Assembly: GCA_963741505.1 (NCBI GenBank)
Contig: CAVUIJ010000017.1
Location: forward strand, 286,365 to 350,364
Direction: 5' to 3'
Source: JAKFWF01 sp963741505
GTDB lineage: Bacteria > Pseudomonadota > Alphaproteobacteria > Rhizobiales > Hyphomicrobiaceae
Length of the DNA: 64,000 bases
Part shown: positions 50,986 to 62,584 of the stretch, one piece after another
Numbering within the stretch: the stretch's first letter is position 1
Layout: each line of letters begins with the position of its first letter
Translations under genes and position numbers: made by a program
The notes under the pieces: generated by a model
What the model was told of the DNA's origin: nothing
What the model saw: only the letters and a program-made list of their open reading frames with translations
The model's database searches: none

Positions 50986-53900
50986 ATGAGCGACACCAAC
51001 GCCGCCCCCGCCACGCGCGATTGGGGCAAGACGCTGTTCCTGCCCAAGACCGATTTCCCGATGCGGCCGGCCTGCCCGAGCTCGAGCCGCGGCTGCTTGC
51101 AGCGCTGGGACGACATCGACCTCTACGAGCGGCTGCGCGACGGCGCCAAGGGCCGGGCGAAGTTCGTGCTGCACGACGGCCCGCCCTACGCCAACGGCAA
51201 CATCCACATCGGGCACGCGCTGAACAAGATCCTGAAGGACCTCGTGACCAAGTCGCAGGCGCATGCTGGGCTTCGATTCCAACTACGTGCCGGGCTGGGA
51301 CTGCCACGGCCTGCCGATCGAATGGCAGATCGAGCAGGAGTACCGCGCCAAGGGCCAGAGCAAGGACGCCGTGCCGGTCGGCGAGTTCCGCAAGCAATGC
51401 CGCGAGTTCGCCGAGCAAGTGGATCGAGCGTGCAGCGCGAGGAGTTCAAGCGGCTCGGCGTCGAGGGCGACTGGGACAACTACTACTCGACGATGAGCTA
51501 CCGCGGCCGAGGCGAACATCGCCGGCGAGCTGATGAAGTTCGCGATGAACGGCGCGCTCTATCGCGGCTCCAAGCCGGTGATGTGGTCCGTGGTCGAGAA
51601 GACCGCGCTGGCCGAGGCCGAGGTCGAGTACCACGACTACCAGAGCGACACGATCTGGGTGAAGTTTCCTGTCGACCGTCGACGACACCGCGACCGAAAC
51701 GGCTGCGGCGCTGCGAATCGACTGCGCTTGGCTGGCGTCAGCGTCGTGATCTGGACGACGACGCCGTGGACGATCCCCGGCAACCGCGCGATCAGCTTCT
51801 CATCGAAGATCGACTACGGCTTCTACGAGGTGACGAACGCGCCCGACGGCAATTGGGCCAAGGTCGGCGACAAATTCATCCTCGCTGACAAGCTCGCTGC
51901 TGACGTGATGAAGGCCGCAAAGGTCGAGCCAGACGGATACAGCGAAGTTGGCTTCAGTGCCACCGGCAGAGCTTGCAGAGCGAGCATCTGCGCCATCCCC
52001 TCCGCGGCCACGGGCTACGACTTCGACGTCCCCCTGCTCGACGGCGACCACGTCACCGACGACACCGGCACCGGCTTCGTGCACACCGCGCCGGGCCACG
52101 GCACCGACGACTACAAGATCTGGATGGACGAACCAGGTCGGCGCTGCGACAGCGCGAGCATCGACACGACGATCCCCTTCACCGTCGACGCCGACGGCGT
52201 GCTGACCAAGGACGCGCCGGGCTTCGAGGGCAAGCGCGTGCTCGAAGGAGAACGGCGACAAGGGCGACGCCAACGACGCCGTCATCAAGGCGCTGGCCGA
52301 TGCCGGCGCGCTGATCGCGCGCGGCCGCCTCAAGCACCAGTATCCGCATTCCTGGCGCTCCAAGAAGCCGGTGATCTACCGCAACACGCCGCAGTGGTTC
52401 ATCGCCATGGACAAGCCGCTCAAGGCCGGCCGCAGGGGCGGCAACAAGACGCTGCGCGAGCTCGCGGCTCGACGCGATCGAGGAGACCGAGTGGGTGCCG
52501 GCGTCCGGCGAGAACCGCATCAGCGGCATGATCGCAGCGAAGCCCGACTGGGTGATCTCGCGCCAGCGCGCCTGGGGCGTGCCGATCACCGTGTTCGTGC
52601 ACAAGGACACCGGCGAGGTGATCCCGTCGGCGAAGTTTCCCGAGTCGCAGGAGCTGATGGCGCGCATCCGTCGCGGCGATGCGCGACGAAGGGCGCCGAC
52701 GCCTGGTTCGAGGCCGGCGCGCAAGGAGCGCTTCCTCACGGCCTCGTCGACGATCCCGCGCAGTGGGAGCAGGTCACCGACATCCTCGACGTGTGGTTCG
52801 ATTCCGGCTCCACGCACGCCTTCACGCTGGAGGACCCGAGCACTTCCCCGGCCTCGCCGGCGTCAAGCGCAAGGCGCGACGGCGGCAACGACCGCGTGAT
52901 GTACCTGGAAGGCTCCGACCAGCATCGCGGCTGGTTCCAGTCCTCGCTGCTGGAGAGCTGCGGCACGCGCGGGCGCGCGCCCTTCGACGTCGTGCTGACG
53001 CACGGCTTCGTGCTCGACGAGAAGGGGCAGAAGATGTCGAAGTCGGTCGGCAACGTCGTCGCGCCGCAGGACGTGATGAAGACAGTCCGGCGCCGACATC
53101 CTGCGGCTGTGGGTGGCGGCGTCGGACTATTCGGACGACCTGCGGATCGGCCCGGAGATCCTGAAGACGTTCGTCGAGACCTACCGCAAGCTGCGCAACA
53201 CGCTGCGCTGGATGCTCGGCACGCTCGCCCACTACGAGGCGCAGCGGCACGGTCGACGCTCAGCGACGATGCCCGAGCTGGAGCGGCTGATGCTGCATCG
53301 GCTGGCCGAGCTCGACGGCGAGATCCGCAAGGCCTACGCCGAGTACGACTACAAGCGCGTGGTCGGCCTGCTGTCGCAGTTCATGAACACGGAGCTGTCC
53401 GCGTTCTACTTCGACATCCGCAAGGACACGCTCTACTGCGAGCCGCCATTCGAGCGTCAAGCGCAAGGCGGCGCTCGACAGTCGTCGAGCAGATCTTCCG
53501 CTGCACCTGCGCGTGGCTGGCGCCGATCCTGTCGTTCACGGCCGAGGAGGCCTGGCTCGCGCGCTATCCCTGCGCCGACGGCTCGGTGCATCTGGAGCCG
53601 TTCCCGACGGTGCCGGCGGCCTGGCGCGACGACGCGCTGGCCGCGAAGTGGGAGAAGATCCGGCGCGTGCGCCGCGTCGTGACCGGCGCGCTGGAGCTGG
53701 AGCGGGCGGCCAAGCGCATCGGCTCGAGCCTGGAGGCCGCGCCGGTCGTGCACATCACGGACGCTGCGCTCGCGCGCCGCGCTCGAGGGCGTCGACCTCG
53801 CGCGAGGTGTGCATCACGTCGGGCATCGAGGTCGCTCGACAGCGAGCCGCCTGCCGGACGCGTTCACGCTGCCGGATGTCGCCGGCGTCGCCGTCGTGCC

Positions 53901-54035
53901 GGCGCGCGCGACCGGCACGAAGTGCGCGCGCTCCTGGCGCTACACCGCCGACGTCGGCAGCGACCCGGCTTCCCCGAGCTGTCGGCGCGCGATGCCGCGG
54001 CCGTGCGCGAGCTCGATGCGCGCCAACGCGCGTGA
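50986..54035 (+). CDS. ileS: Isoleucyl-tRNA synthetase IleS
   Basis: Class Ia synthetase. The HIGH motif is in YANGNIHIGHALNKILKD, then YVPGWDCHGLPIEW; the editing domain contains VIWTTTPWTIPGNRAI and TGFVHTAPGHGTDDY; the KMSKS loop is EKGQKMSKSVGN; the end includes LRNTLRWMLGTLAHYE. The full length would be about 1000 residues. The gene is cut by many single-base breaks (near 51064, 51109, 51261, 51412, 51434, 51505, 52135, 52468, 52690, 53090 and others). An essential gene cannot be this damaged, so these are the strongest evidence that the breaks are sequence errors. Confidence 0.94.
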
Positions 54036-54072
54036 CTGTGATCAGCGACAAGAAGTCGAAGGATCTTCCATC

Positions 54073-54779
54073 ATGTCCCAGCGTCCCATCGAGCTGCACT
54101 ACTGGCCGACGCCGAACGGTCACAAGATCACGATCATGCTGGAGGAGTGCGGCCTGCCGTACGAGCTGAAGGCGGTGAACATCAGCAGAGGCGAGCAGTT
54201 CAAGCCGGAGTTCCTGGCGATCGCACCGAACAACCGTATGCCCGCGATCGTCGATCCGGACGGGCCCGGCGGCAAACCGATCTCGGTGTTCGAGTCCGGT
54301 GCGATCCTGCAATACCTCGGCCGCAAGACTCGGCAAGTTCTATCCCGCCGACGAGCGCGCCCGCGTCGAGGTCGACCAGTGGCTGTTCTGGCAGATGGGC
54401 GGGCTCGGGCCGATGGCCGGCCAGTGCCACCACTTCCGCAACTACGCGGCCGGAGAAGATCCCGTATGCCATCGACCGCTACGTCAACGAGGTCAACCGC
54501 CTCTACGGCGTGCTGAACAAGCGCGTCGCGGATCGCCCGTTCCTCGCCGGCGACTACTCGATCGCCGACATGGCCTGCTATCCGTGGGCCAAACTGTGGA
54601 ACGGCCAGGGCCAGGACATCGCGTCGTTCCCGCACATGCAGGCCTGGCTCGACCGCTGCGCGGCGCGGCCGGCGGTGGCTGCGGGCATCGTCAAGGGCAA
54701 GGAGCTGCGTGAAGGCTACAACAATCTCGCGACCGACAAGGAAGCGCAGAAGATCCTGTTCGGGCAGAAGGCGCGTTGA
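54073..54779 (+). CDS. Glutathione S-transferase (YfcG/Ure2-like)
   Basis: 235 residues after removing two extra bases (near 54330 and 54452). The N-terminal thioredoxin fold contains LHYWPTPNGHKITIMLEEC, NNRMPAIVDPDG and FESGAILQYLG; the C-terminal helical domain contains DRPFLAGDYSIADMACYPW, the N-capping motif of GSTs. The glutathione-binding S/N region is NGHK, as in YfcG/YghU, which use disulfide or peroxide chemistry. Start ATG 54073. Confidence 0.87.
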
Positions 54780-54784
54780 TCATG

Positions 54785-54905
54785 CGTAGGTCGGATAGAG
54801 CGGGCGGGCGAGAGCCCGCGCGCGAGATCCGACGCTGTGGTCGACGGAGGTACTGTGTCGGATCTCGCACATGCGCTCGCGCGCATCTGCTCTATCCGAC
54901 CTACG
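54785..54905. repeat. TAGGTCGGATAGAGC inverted-repeat element
   Basis: A 121-base element with perfect 17-bp terminal inverted repeats, CGTAGGTCGGATAGAGC at 54785-54801 and its complement at 54889-54905. Inside are GGGCGGGCGAGAGCCC and further pairs. It occupies the whole gap between the convergent GST and suhB genes. Confidence 0.85.
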
Positions 54906-55716
54906 TTATCGTGCCCCCATCAGCACCGGCAGCAGCGCCTTGTGAATGGGCGCGTTGGCGGCGAGCACGCTGCCCTTGTCGAGCATGTCGGCGCCACCGT
55001 CCAGATCGCTGACGATGCCGCCCGCCTCGCGCACCAGCACGATGCCGGCCGCCATGTCCCACGGCTGGATGTTGTGCTCCCAGTAGGCGTCGAAGCGCCC
55101 GGCCGCCGTCCACGCGAGATCGAGCGCGGCGGAACCCGTGCGGCGGATGCCGGCGACTTCCTTCATCGCGGCGCCCGCTTCACGCAGGAATAGCTGCGTG
55201 GTGGCTCGCGTCCGCGATGCGGAATGCCGGTCGAGACGACGGCATCGCCCAGCACTTTGCGTGCGGCGACGCGCAGCCGCCGGTCCTGCGGACTGCGCCC
55301 CATCAGGAACGCGCCCTTGCCCTTCTCGGCGGTGAACAGTTCGTCTGAGGCCGGATTGTAGACGAGGCCGGCGACGAGCTGGCCCTCGCGTTCCAGCCCG
55401 ATCGAGATCGCGAACAGCGGGATGCCGTGCAGGAAATTGGTGGTGCCGTCGAGCGGGTCGACGATCCAGCGATGCGTCTTGTCGATGCCCGGCTACCTCG
55501 CCGCGCTCCTCCATCAGGAAGCCGTAGCCCGGACGCGCCTTGTTCAGCTCGCGGATAGAGCGTCTCCTCGGCGCGGTGGTCGGCGGCGGAGACGAAGTTG
55601 GCCGGCCCCTTGATCGAGACCTGCAATTGCTCGACCTCGCCGAAGTCGCGCGCCAGCCCCCGGCCCGCCTTGCGCGCGGCGGCGATCATCACGTTCATCA
55701 GGGCTGAAGCGGGCAT
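54906..55716 (-). CDS. suhB: Inositol-1-monophosphatase family protein SuhB
   Basis: About 266 residues: SALMNVMIAAARKAGRGLAR, NFVSAADHRAEETLY, the metal motif IVDPLDGTTNFLHGIP, STGIPHRG, RRTGSAALDLAWTAAGRFD, and the C-terminal motif QPWDMAAGIVLVREAGG. Phosphatase for inositol-1-phosphate or related sugars; in enteric bacteria it also acts in rRNA transcription. Breaks lie near 55205, 55490 and 55557. The start ATG at 55716 gives MPASALMNVM. Confidence 0.9.
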
Positions 55717-55817
55717 GGTGTCTCTGGCTCGGGTGCCGGGTCTCGGGTGCACTTGGCAGTGCACCGGCTAGCGAGTCCCAGGCGATTAAGCAAGGAAGTT
55801 GCGCAATCCGATATGTT

Positions 55818-56566
55818 TCACGCCGCCGTCAGCTTGGCCATCACCGCCTCGTCGACCTCGAAGTTCGAGAACACCGCCTGGACGTCGTCGTCGTCCTCGA
55901 GCGCGGCAATCAGCTTCATGATCGACTGCGCGTTGTCCTCGTTGACGCTGGTCGACAGGTTGGGCTTCCAGATCGCGCGCACGCTCTGCGGTGCACCGAG
56001 CTTGGCTTCGAGTGCGGCAGCCGTCGTGCCGAGGCTCTCGAAAGCGCAGGTAACGACATGGCCACTGTCGTCCGAGGCGGCATCGTCGGCGCCGGCTTCG
56101 ATGGCAGCCTCGAGCACGGCGTCGGCGAGCCGGCGTCGGCCTTGAACACGATCTCGCCGACCCGGTTGAACATATGGGCGACCGAGCCCGTGGCGCCCAG
56201 GTTGCCGTTGTACTTGGTGAATACCGCGCGGACCGCGCCGCCGGTCCGGTTCCGGTTGTCGGTCAGCGCCTCGATGATCACGGCTACGCCGCCGGGGGCA
56301 TAGCCCTCGTAGCGCACGGTCTCGTAGGTTGCGGTATCGGCCCCGGCCGCCTTCTTGATCGCCCGCTCGATATTGTCCTTCGGCATGTTCTCGGCCCGCG
56401 CCGCCTGGATGGCGAGCCGCAGCCGCGAATTCATGGTCGGGTCGGATTGTCCGGTCTTGGCCGAGACGGTGATCTCGCGCGCGAGCTTGGCGAACAGCTT
56501 GGCTTTGGCCGCGTCCTGGCGGCCCTTGCGGTGCATGATGTTCTTGAACTGTGAATGGCCGGCCAT
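55818..56566 (-). CDS. yebC: YebC/PmpR-family DNA-binding regulator
   Basis: About 249 residues: MAGHSQFKNIMHRKGRQDAA, KLFAKLAREITVSAKTG, RLRLAIQAARAENMPKDNIE and RYEGYAPGGVAVIIEALTDN are diagnostic for YebC/TACO1. One missing base near 56133 breaks the frame in KADAGSADAVLEAAIEAG. TACO1-type members are translation activators; others are reported to regulate transcription. The second half is acidic (LEDDDDVQAVFSNFEVDE). Confidence 0.92.
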
Positions 56567-57062
56567 GTCTCCTCCTGCCCGGCGGCGCGGGGTTGGGACT
56601 GAAATCGGTGATGACCCGCAGGCTCGAACGACGCGCGGGACGGACAAACGCATGGTCGAGTTGCCCCGGCGCGTCAAGACGGCAGAGGTCGGCTGGCGCT
56701 GCTACCTCCCGTCGTAATGATGAACCGATGAAGCCGTCTCGTCGCCTTGTCTGGTCAGGGCGGCACTTGCACTGCAATGGGCCGAGTGATTTGCTCGACC
56801 GCTTCCCCGTCGCCGTGCGCCGAGTGATCTGCTCGACCGCTTCCCCGTTCCTGCGCCAGCCTCGCCTCGTTGGCGGGGTTAACCCGCTACCACTATGTGA
56901 TCTGGCAGGCGACGACGATCATGCAGTACTGGCAGGCAGCCATCGCTGGTCACGATGCCGGGTTGCGATCGACCCGAGACGGCAGGGGGACCGCTCGATA
57001 GCCGTGCATCGTGTGACGATCCGCATTCCGGTGCCCGACGACATGGTGCTAGACCTAGCCGC
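56567..57062. other. Gene-poor region upstream of purN with a direct repeat
   Basis: 496 bases between divergent yebC and purN. CGAGTGAT(T/C)TGCTCGACCG followed by CTTCCCCGT occurs at 56783-56810 and 56821-56848, a 28-base direct repeat with one difference and a 38-base period. No gene was recognised, and purM, the normal upstream partner of purN, is absent. Confidence 0.6.
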
Positions 57063-57675
57063 ATGACACGCAAGCGCACAGCCATCCTGATCTCTGGCCG
57101 CGGCTCCAATATGATGTCGCTGGTCGAGGCGTGCGGGACCGCCGGCTTTCCCGCCGAGGTCATCGCCGTCATTGCCAATCGCCCGGATGCGGCCGGCCTC
57201 CCCTGGGCGGCAGCGCGCGGGATCGCGACGCGGGTCGTCGATCACAAGGCTTACGCGGGGCGCGAGGCGTTCGAGGCCGCGCTCGATGCAGGCGCTGCAT
57301 GACGTCGAAGCCGAGCTCGTCTGCCTCGCCGGCTTCATGCGCGTCCTGACGGCGACCTTCGTCGACAAGTGGCAGGGCCGCATGATCAACATCCACCCCT
57401 CGCTGCTGCCGTCGTTCAAGGGGCTGCACACGCACGAGCAGGCGCTCGCTGCGGGGGTCAAGATCGCCGGCTGCACGGTGCATTTCGTGGTGCCGGAGAT
57501 GGATGCCGGACCGATCATCGCGCAGGCCGCTGTCCCGGTACGCCGACGGCGACACGCGCCGACAGCCTCGCGGCGCGGGTGCTGGCGGCCGAGCACAGGC
57601 TTTATCCGCACGCCCTGCGTTTGCTCGCCTCGGGTGCGGCAAGGCTTGAATCGGGCCGTGTTTCCAATGGGTTGA
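57063..57675 (+). CDS. purN: Phosphoribosylglycinamide formyltransferase PurN
   Basis: Transfers formyl from 10-formyl-THF to GAR in purine synthesis. About 203 residues: AILISGRGSNMMSLVEAC, VIANRPDAAGLPWAA, VCLAGFMRVLTATFVDKW, MINIHPSLLPSFKGLHTH with the catalytic Asn-His, and CTVHFVVPEMDAGPI with the Asp. Breaks lie near 57295, 57541 and 57660; with the last one the gene ends VFPMG at TGA 57673. Start ATG 57063 gives MTRKRTAILISGRGSN. Confidence 0.92.
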
Positions 57676-57912
57676 CAGTTAACCATCGGGATTGCCTGAT
57701 GTCGCCGCCGATGCCGTCCGAAGGTCTAGTCCAACGCCGGCCGCCGCGTCAGCCTGCCTCTATGGACAGGTCGCGAATGCCGGTGCTACCTCCGCATGGT
57801 CCGTCCTGGGAGAGGCGCAAGGACACCCGCCGCGGTGCCCGCCTGAACCTGACTGTCCGGGCTGCCGCAGCACTGCGGCGCAACGCTCGGCCGGTGCGGA
57901 GCAAAATCTCAG

Positions 57913-59297
57913 ATGAGCACGACCACCACGACGACGTCCCATACCCAAGGCCTCGGCGAGGAGTTCGAGCATCTGGTTCAAGCTGACGTCGCTGCAGCGC
58001 GGCGACCCGCACAACCCGATGCATACCCTGATCCGGATGACCGAGCAGTATGCCGAGCGCGACGGCGGCGTGATCGCGGTCACCATGGCCAACCAGCGCG
58101 TGGTGTTCCTGACGCGGCCGGAGCACTTCAAGCATGTGCTCGTCACCAAGGTCGACACTTACATCAAGTATTTCGACGGCCTGAAGCCGATCTTCGGCAA
58201 GTCGATGATCACCCACGACGGCGCGGTGTGGAACAAGATCCGCATGCCGCAGCAGCCGGCGTTCCACCCCGACATGTTCGCCGAGTACATCCCCTACTTC
58301 CTCGCCGCGATCCGCACCAAGATGGACACCTGGGGCGAGTTGGCGCGCACCGGCGAGACGGTCGAGATGGTCGAGCAGACCTGGACGCTCGCCGCCGACA
58401 TGATCTGCAAGGCGCTGTTCGACCGCGACATGCCGTTCAATCCGCACGTCGTGTTCAAGTGCGTGAAGACCTACACCGACGTGATGAACCACAAGGCCAT
58501 TCGCCTGCGCCTGCAGGCCGGCGAGCTGGTGGAGTTGAAGGACGAGGACGCGGCCAAGGCGATGGAAACGTGGGCTGGCGTACCGGCCGAGGTGATCGCC
58601 GCCGACCCGCGCGAGCAGCGCGAGCGCACGCTGTTGAAGATGATCGAGGCCGCCGTCGCCGATCCCACGATCCCCGAGTTCGACCGGGGCCAGGCCATCG
58701 ACGAGATCAAGCAGTACCTGTGGGCCGGCACCGAGACGACGGCGCTGACGCTGGCCTGGGCGCTCTACCTGTGCTCGAAGCACCCGGAGACCGCCGACAA
58801 GATCCGGCGCGAGGGCGAAACCGTCTTCGGCGACCGTGAGCCGACGGCGGCGGACTATGCCGGCCTCGTCTACACCCGCGCCGTGATCCAGGAGACGATG
58901 CGGATCTACCCGCCGATCTGGGGGCTCATCCGCGTTGCCAGCCAGGCGGACACGATCGGCGGCAAGGAGATCAGGCCCGGCGACCGCGTGGTGATGTTCG
59001 CCTATGGCGTGCACCACAGCGCCAAGTACTGGGACGAGCCGCAGGCGTTCCGGCCCGAGCGCTGGATCGGCGAGGCGGCGAAGGGGCGCAAGCCCTACAC
59101 CTATCTGCCGTTCGGCGGCGGCAAACGCGAGCTGCATCGGCGGCGCCATGAGCCAGGTCGAGAACACGCTGGCGCTGTCGATGCTGTTGCGCCGCTTCCG
59201 GCCCGAGTACGTCGGCGAGGACCCGCCGGGCATCCACGCCACGGTGACGCTGTGCCCGAAGGGCGGGCTCCAGTTCCGGATCAGGGAATTGAGCTGA
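57913..59297 (+). CDS. Cytochrome P450
   Basis: 460 residues after removing two extra bases (near 57978 and at 59132). Features in order: a proline- and substrate-recognition region, the I-helix oxygen-activating motif WAGTETTALTLAWA near residue 275, the K-helix ExxR in IQETMRIYPPIWG, RPERWIGEAA and the heme loop YLPFGGGKRECIGGAMSQVE. The Cys ligand codon is at 59133-59135, right after an extra C. It resembles bacterial CYP102/CYP4-like fatty-acid or terpene hydroxylases, but the substrate is unknown. No ferredoxin or reductase is adjacent. Confidence 0.88.
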
Positions 59298-59805
59298 GGC
59301 CGGTGCGCGCGGTCAAGTCGCGCTTGCCGCGCGCGCCGGGCGGAACGGGGCTCATTACTTTCCACCTCGCTGCGGCCTATGGCCGGATCGCGAGGGCCAG
59401 CCCTCGCGATCCGGCCGGGGACACCCCACGAACAGCACCTGTTCCGTGCCGGCATGATGCCCTGGCCGGGCGCTGCCCGCCAGCGTCCGCCCGCGCCGCC
59501 GCCGCATGTCGGAAAAAGGAGGGGGTTCGGCGGCATCTCCCCGAGCGGGTCGAAGGGCGGCAGCCCTTCTCGCGCAGCGAATTGGCCACCGCCACCCCTC
59601 GCCCCCCGGTGCCGATCCGGCGCAGAAACTCATTTTCGGCGGCGCGTCAGTCCGCCTCTCTGGACGTCGTGCCTAAGAGGATGTAAACGAACGTAATGTT
59701 GCAGTGCGGGAGACGCTATCGCATCGCAGCAATCACGGCGTTCGTTCGCTGCCGCAAAACGGTTTGGGAACGGTTATCGCGTAGCGTCTGGCAGGTGTTC
59801 GGTCG
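59298..59805. other. Gene-free gap with a long hairpin
   Basis: 508 bases between the P450 and miaB genes. GGCCGGATCGCGAGGG at 59381-59396 is followed, after a CCAG loop, by its perfect complement at 59401-59416. There is no T-run, so it is not a simple terminator. The remainder has no convincing gene. Confidence 0.65.
59381..59416. repeat. 16-bp perfect stem hairpin
   Basis: GGCCGGATCGCGAGGG, loop CCAG, CCCTCGCGATCCGGCC. The longest uninterrupted stem outside the repeat families of this window; it could end P450 mRNA or be a repeat-family member. Confidence 0.8.
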
Positions 59806-61180
59806 ATGACTGACGGGTCTCCGATGCCAGGGTCCAGGAAGCTGTTCGTCAAGACGTTCGGCTGCCAGATGAACGTCTATGACAGCGAGCGCATGGGCGA
59901 GACGCTCGGCGCCGAGGGCTATGCCGCGACCAGCGACATTGCCGACGCCGACGTCATCCTGCTCAACACCTGCCACATCCGCGAGAAGGCGGCCGAGAAG
60001 ATCTATTCGCAGTTCGGCCGGCTCGGCCAGCTCAAGGAGCGCCGCGCCGCTGACGGCAAGCGAGACGCTGATCGCGGTGGCGGGCTGCGTGGCGCAGGCC
60101 GAGGGCGCGCGAGATCGTCAAGCGCGCGCCGATGGTCGATCTCGTGGTCGGCCCGCAGAGCTATCACCGCCTGCCGCAGCTGATCGAGCAGGCGCGCGGC
60201 GGGGCGCGCCCCGTCGACACGGAATTCCCCGACGAGGACAAGTTCGCGCAGCTGCCGCCGCGCGCGAAGCCAGCGTCCGGCAAGTCACCGGCGGCCGCGT
60301 TCCTGACCGTGCAGGAAGGCTGCGACAAGTTCTGCACGTTCTGCGTCGTGCCCTATACGCGCGGCAGCGAGTTCTCGCGCCCCGTGGCGGCACTCGAGGC
60401 GGAAGCGCGGCGCCTCGTCGAGCGCGGCGTGCGCGAGATCACGCTGCTGGGCCAGAACGTCAACGCCTACCACGGCGAAGGCCCGGACGGCGCGGCATGG
60501 TCGCTTGGCCAGCTCATCCGGCACCTGGCGCGGATCGAAGGTCTCGAGCGGCTGCGCTACATGACCAGCCACCCGCGCGACATGAGCGACGACCTGATCG
60601 CCGCGCACGCGCGAGGTCGACAAGCTGATGCCCTACCTGCACCTGCCGTTCCAGGCCGGCGCGGATCGCATCCTCGCCGCCATGAACCGCAAGCACACGG
60701 CGGCCGAGTACCTCGCCATCGTCGCGCGCATCCGCAAGGCGCGGCCCGACATCGCGCTGTCGACCGACATCATCGTCGGCTTCCCCGGCGAGACCGAGGC
60801 CGAGTTCGAGGCGACGCTCGACATCGTGCGCGCGGTCGGGTTCGCGCAGGCCTATTCGTTCAAGTACAGCCCGCGGCCCGGCACGCCGGCAGCGACGATG
60901 GCCGGACAGGTCGCGGCGAAAGTCGCAACCGACCGGCTGGAGCGGCTGCAGATGCTGCTCGAGGTGCAGCATGAGGCGTTCAACGCGGGCTGCATCGGCA
61001 AGGTCTTCCCGGTGCTGTTCGAGAAGCGCGGGACGGCATGCGGGCCAGCTCGTCGGTCGCTCGCCCTACCTGCAGCCGGTGCACGCCGCTGCCGCAACGT
61101 CGCTGCTCGGCCGCATCCTGCCGGTCGAGATTTCAGGCGCCGGGCCGTACAGCCTCGCCGGCGTACTCTGCCCGGCCTGA
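59806..61180 (+). CDS. miaB: tRNA-2-methylthio-N6-dimethylallyladenosine synthase MiaB
   Basis: Radical-SAM methylthiotransferase acting on A37 of tRNA. 457 residues after removing four extra bases (near 60062, 60111, 60613 and 61033). The N-terminal cluster cysteines lie in FVKTFGCQMNVYDSERM, VILLNTCHIREKAAEKIY and AVAGCVAQAEGA; the radical-SAM motif is EGCDKFCTFCVVPYTRG; later anchors are NVNAYHGEGPDG and TDIIVGFPGETEAEF; the TRAM domain ends RSPYLQPVHAAA. Start at ATG 59806 or 59824. Confidence 0.94.
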
Positions 61181-61214
61181 GCTGTCAGCTCTGAGTCGGC
61201 CGATGGTGGAAGCT

Positions 61215-61589
61215 TCAGCTCCGCGGCTGAACCTTCTGCGCCGCCTCGGCGATCAACAGGCCGAGCTGCTGGGCCTGATAGGTGTAGGTGTGGAGCTGCC
61301 GCGTCGCGTGGCGGTTCTGGATCTCGAAGAACTCGGCCATGTCGCGGGCCCTGGCCAGCTCGGCCGCGAGCTTGAACCCGGCCTCCATGTTCTCTTCCGT
61401 GAAGCGCATGGCCTTGGCCTGGATGTCGAGACCGACCTGGGTCATCGTGCCGGACGACTTGGAGGCCATGTCCTGCGACTTGCGCATCATGTCGAGCAGC
61501 TGCGTGTAGGCCTGCTTGGCCTGCTCCACGTTCTTCTCGGCCATGTCGCGAACGCCCTCGGGGATATCCATCTTCGGAATGTCGGCCAT
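61215..61589 (-). CDS. Phasin family protein
   Basis: 124 residues, intact. It begins MADIPKMDIPEGVRDMAEKN, and the body is one long amphipathic helix set (EQAKQAYTQLLDMMRKSQDM, GLDIQAKAMRFTEENMEAGF, ARDMAEFFEIQNRHATRQLH). Phasins coat polyhydroxyalkanoate granules, so the organism probably stores PHA. Some small phasin-like proteins are instead involved in stress responses. Confidence 0.85.
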   Translation of the reverse strand: MADIPKMDIPEGVRDMAEKNVEQAKQAYTQLLDMMRKSQDMASKSSGTMTQVGLDIQAKAMRFTEENMEAGFKLAAELARARDMAEFFEIQNRHATRQLHTYTYQAQQLGLLIAEAAQKVQPRS

Positions 61590-61775
61590 GGCGTCGGCTC
61601 CTCTTCGGCTGGGACGGCTGAGTGTGCAGGCACGAATCGTACGGCCTGCCGGACTGCGGGAATGTTAGCCTGGAATTGCGCCGGCCGATAGTGCAGCCCG
61701 GAAGGGGTAGCGGAAGGGCTGGCTTGGGGCTGGCCGCGGGGCTATGAGGAACCGATAACCGCTTGTGGGACTAAC

Positions 61776-62524
61776 GTGGCAGAAGACAACGAAAAACTCG
61801 ATCCGGCGAGCCCTGACGGCGCAGCCGACCGGCGGCCCGACCTGCCGCGCCTGGCGCATGAATTGAGGACGCCGCTGGCCGCCATCGCCGCGCTGTCGGA
61901 GATCATGCGTGACGAGCGGCTGGGGCCGCTCGCCGATGCGCGCTACCGTGGCTACGCCTCCGACATCCACGAGAGCGCCAAGCACGCCATGAGCGTGGTC
62001 GGCGGCTTCCTCGATCCCGCAGCCGGGCAGGGCCCGATGATGCCGGTCGATTTCGTCGAGCTCGACGCCGGCGAGCTGGCTGCCGGTGTCGTGTCGGCGC
62101 TGACGCCGCTGGCCGGGCAACATGGCGTGCATCTCACAGCCGACATCACATCGGATTTGCCGCGGCTGATCGCCGACCGGCGCTGCCTGCGCCAGATCCT
62201 GAACAACCTGATCGCCAACGCGCTGAAGTTCACACCGCCGGGCGGCAGCGTCACACTGACTGTCAGCTATCACACGGGCGGGCCGATCGTCCTCGGCGTG
62301 GCGGATACCGGCGACGGCATGACGCCGGACGAGCTGGCGCGCGCCAGGGCTGGCACATCGGCGCCCGAGCCGATCCGCCGGCGCTCGGGTGGCACCGGCT
62401 TCGGCTTGCCGCTGGTGCGCGCGCTGGCCGCTGCCTCTGGCGCCACGCTCGACATCGACAGCGCGCGGGCCAGGGCACGCGCGTGACCATCACTTTCCCG
62501 CACGAGCGGGTGGTGCCAGTCTAG
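61776..62524 (+). CDS. Small cytoplasmic sensor histidine kinase
   Basis: About 250 residues. The HisKA H-box RLAHELRTPLAAIAALSEIM lies only about 25 residues from the start, so there is no sensor or membrane domain. The ATPase domain shows RQILNNLIANALKFTPPGG (N box), VLGVADTGDGM (G1) and GGTGFGLPLVRALA (G2). A missing base near 62470 puts the last 20 residues (TRVTITFPHERVVPV) in another frame, giving a stop at 62522-62524 inside the first tandem repeat unit. No response regulator is adjacent. Confidence 0.82.
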
Positions 62525-62584
62525 GTGACGTGCGTCTAGGTGACGTGCGTCTAGGTGACGTGCGTCTAGGTGACGTGCGTCTAG
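62519..62584. repeat. 15-bp tandem repeat, 4.4 copies
   Basis: The unit GTCTAGGTGACGTGC is repeated exactly at 62519, 62534, 62549 and 62564, with GTCTAG left over at 62579-62584. It includes the kinase stop codon, and each unit contains CTAG, the site at which the neighbouring insertion sequence is inserted. Confidence 0.95.

Noticed and set aside
50986..54035. Programmed +1 frameshifting as the cause of the broken frames in ileS and others
   Set aside because: No shared slippery sequence is visible, the breaks are at unrelated codons, some genes need more than ten shifts, and several shifts are in the opposite direction. Sequence error explains the pattern better.
59381..59416. Intrinsic terminator of the P450 gene
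   Set aside because: The stem is strong but no T-run follows on the plus strand; kept as a hairpin of unknown role.
62519..62584. CRISPR array
   Set aside because: The units are 15 bp and directly tandem with no spacers, and no cas genes are present.
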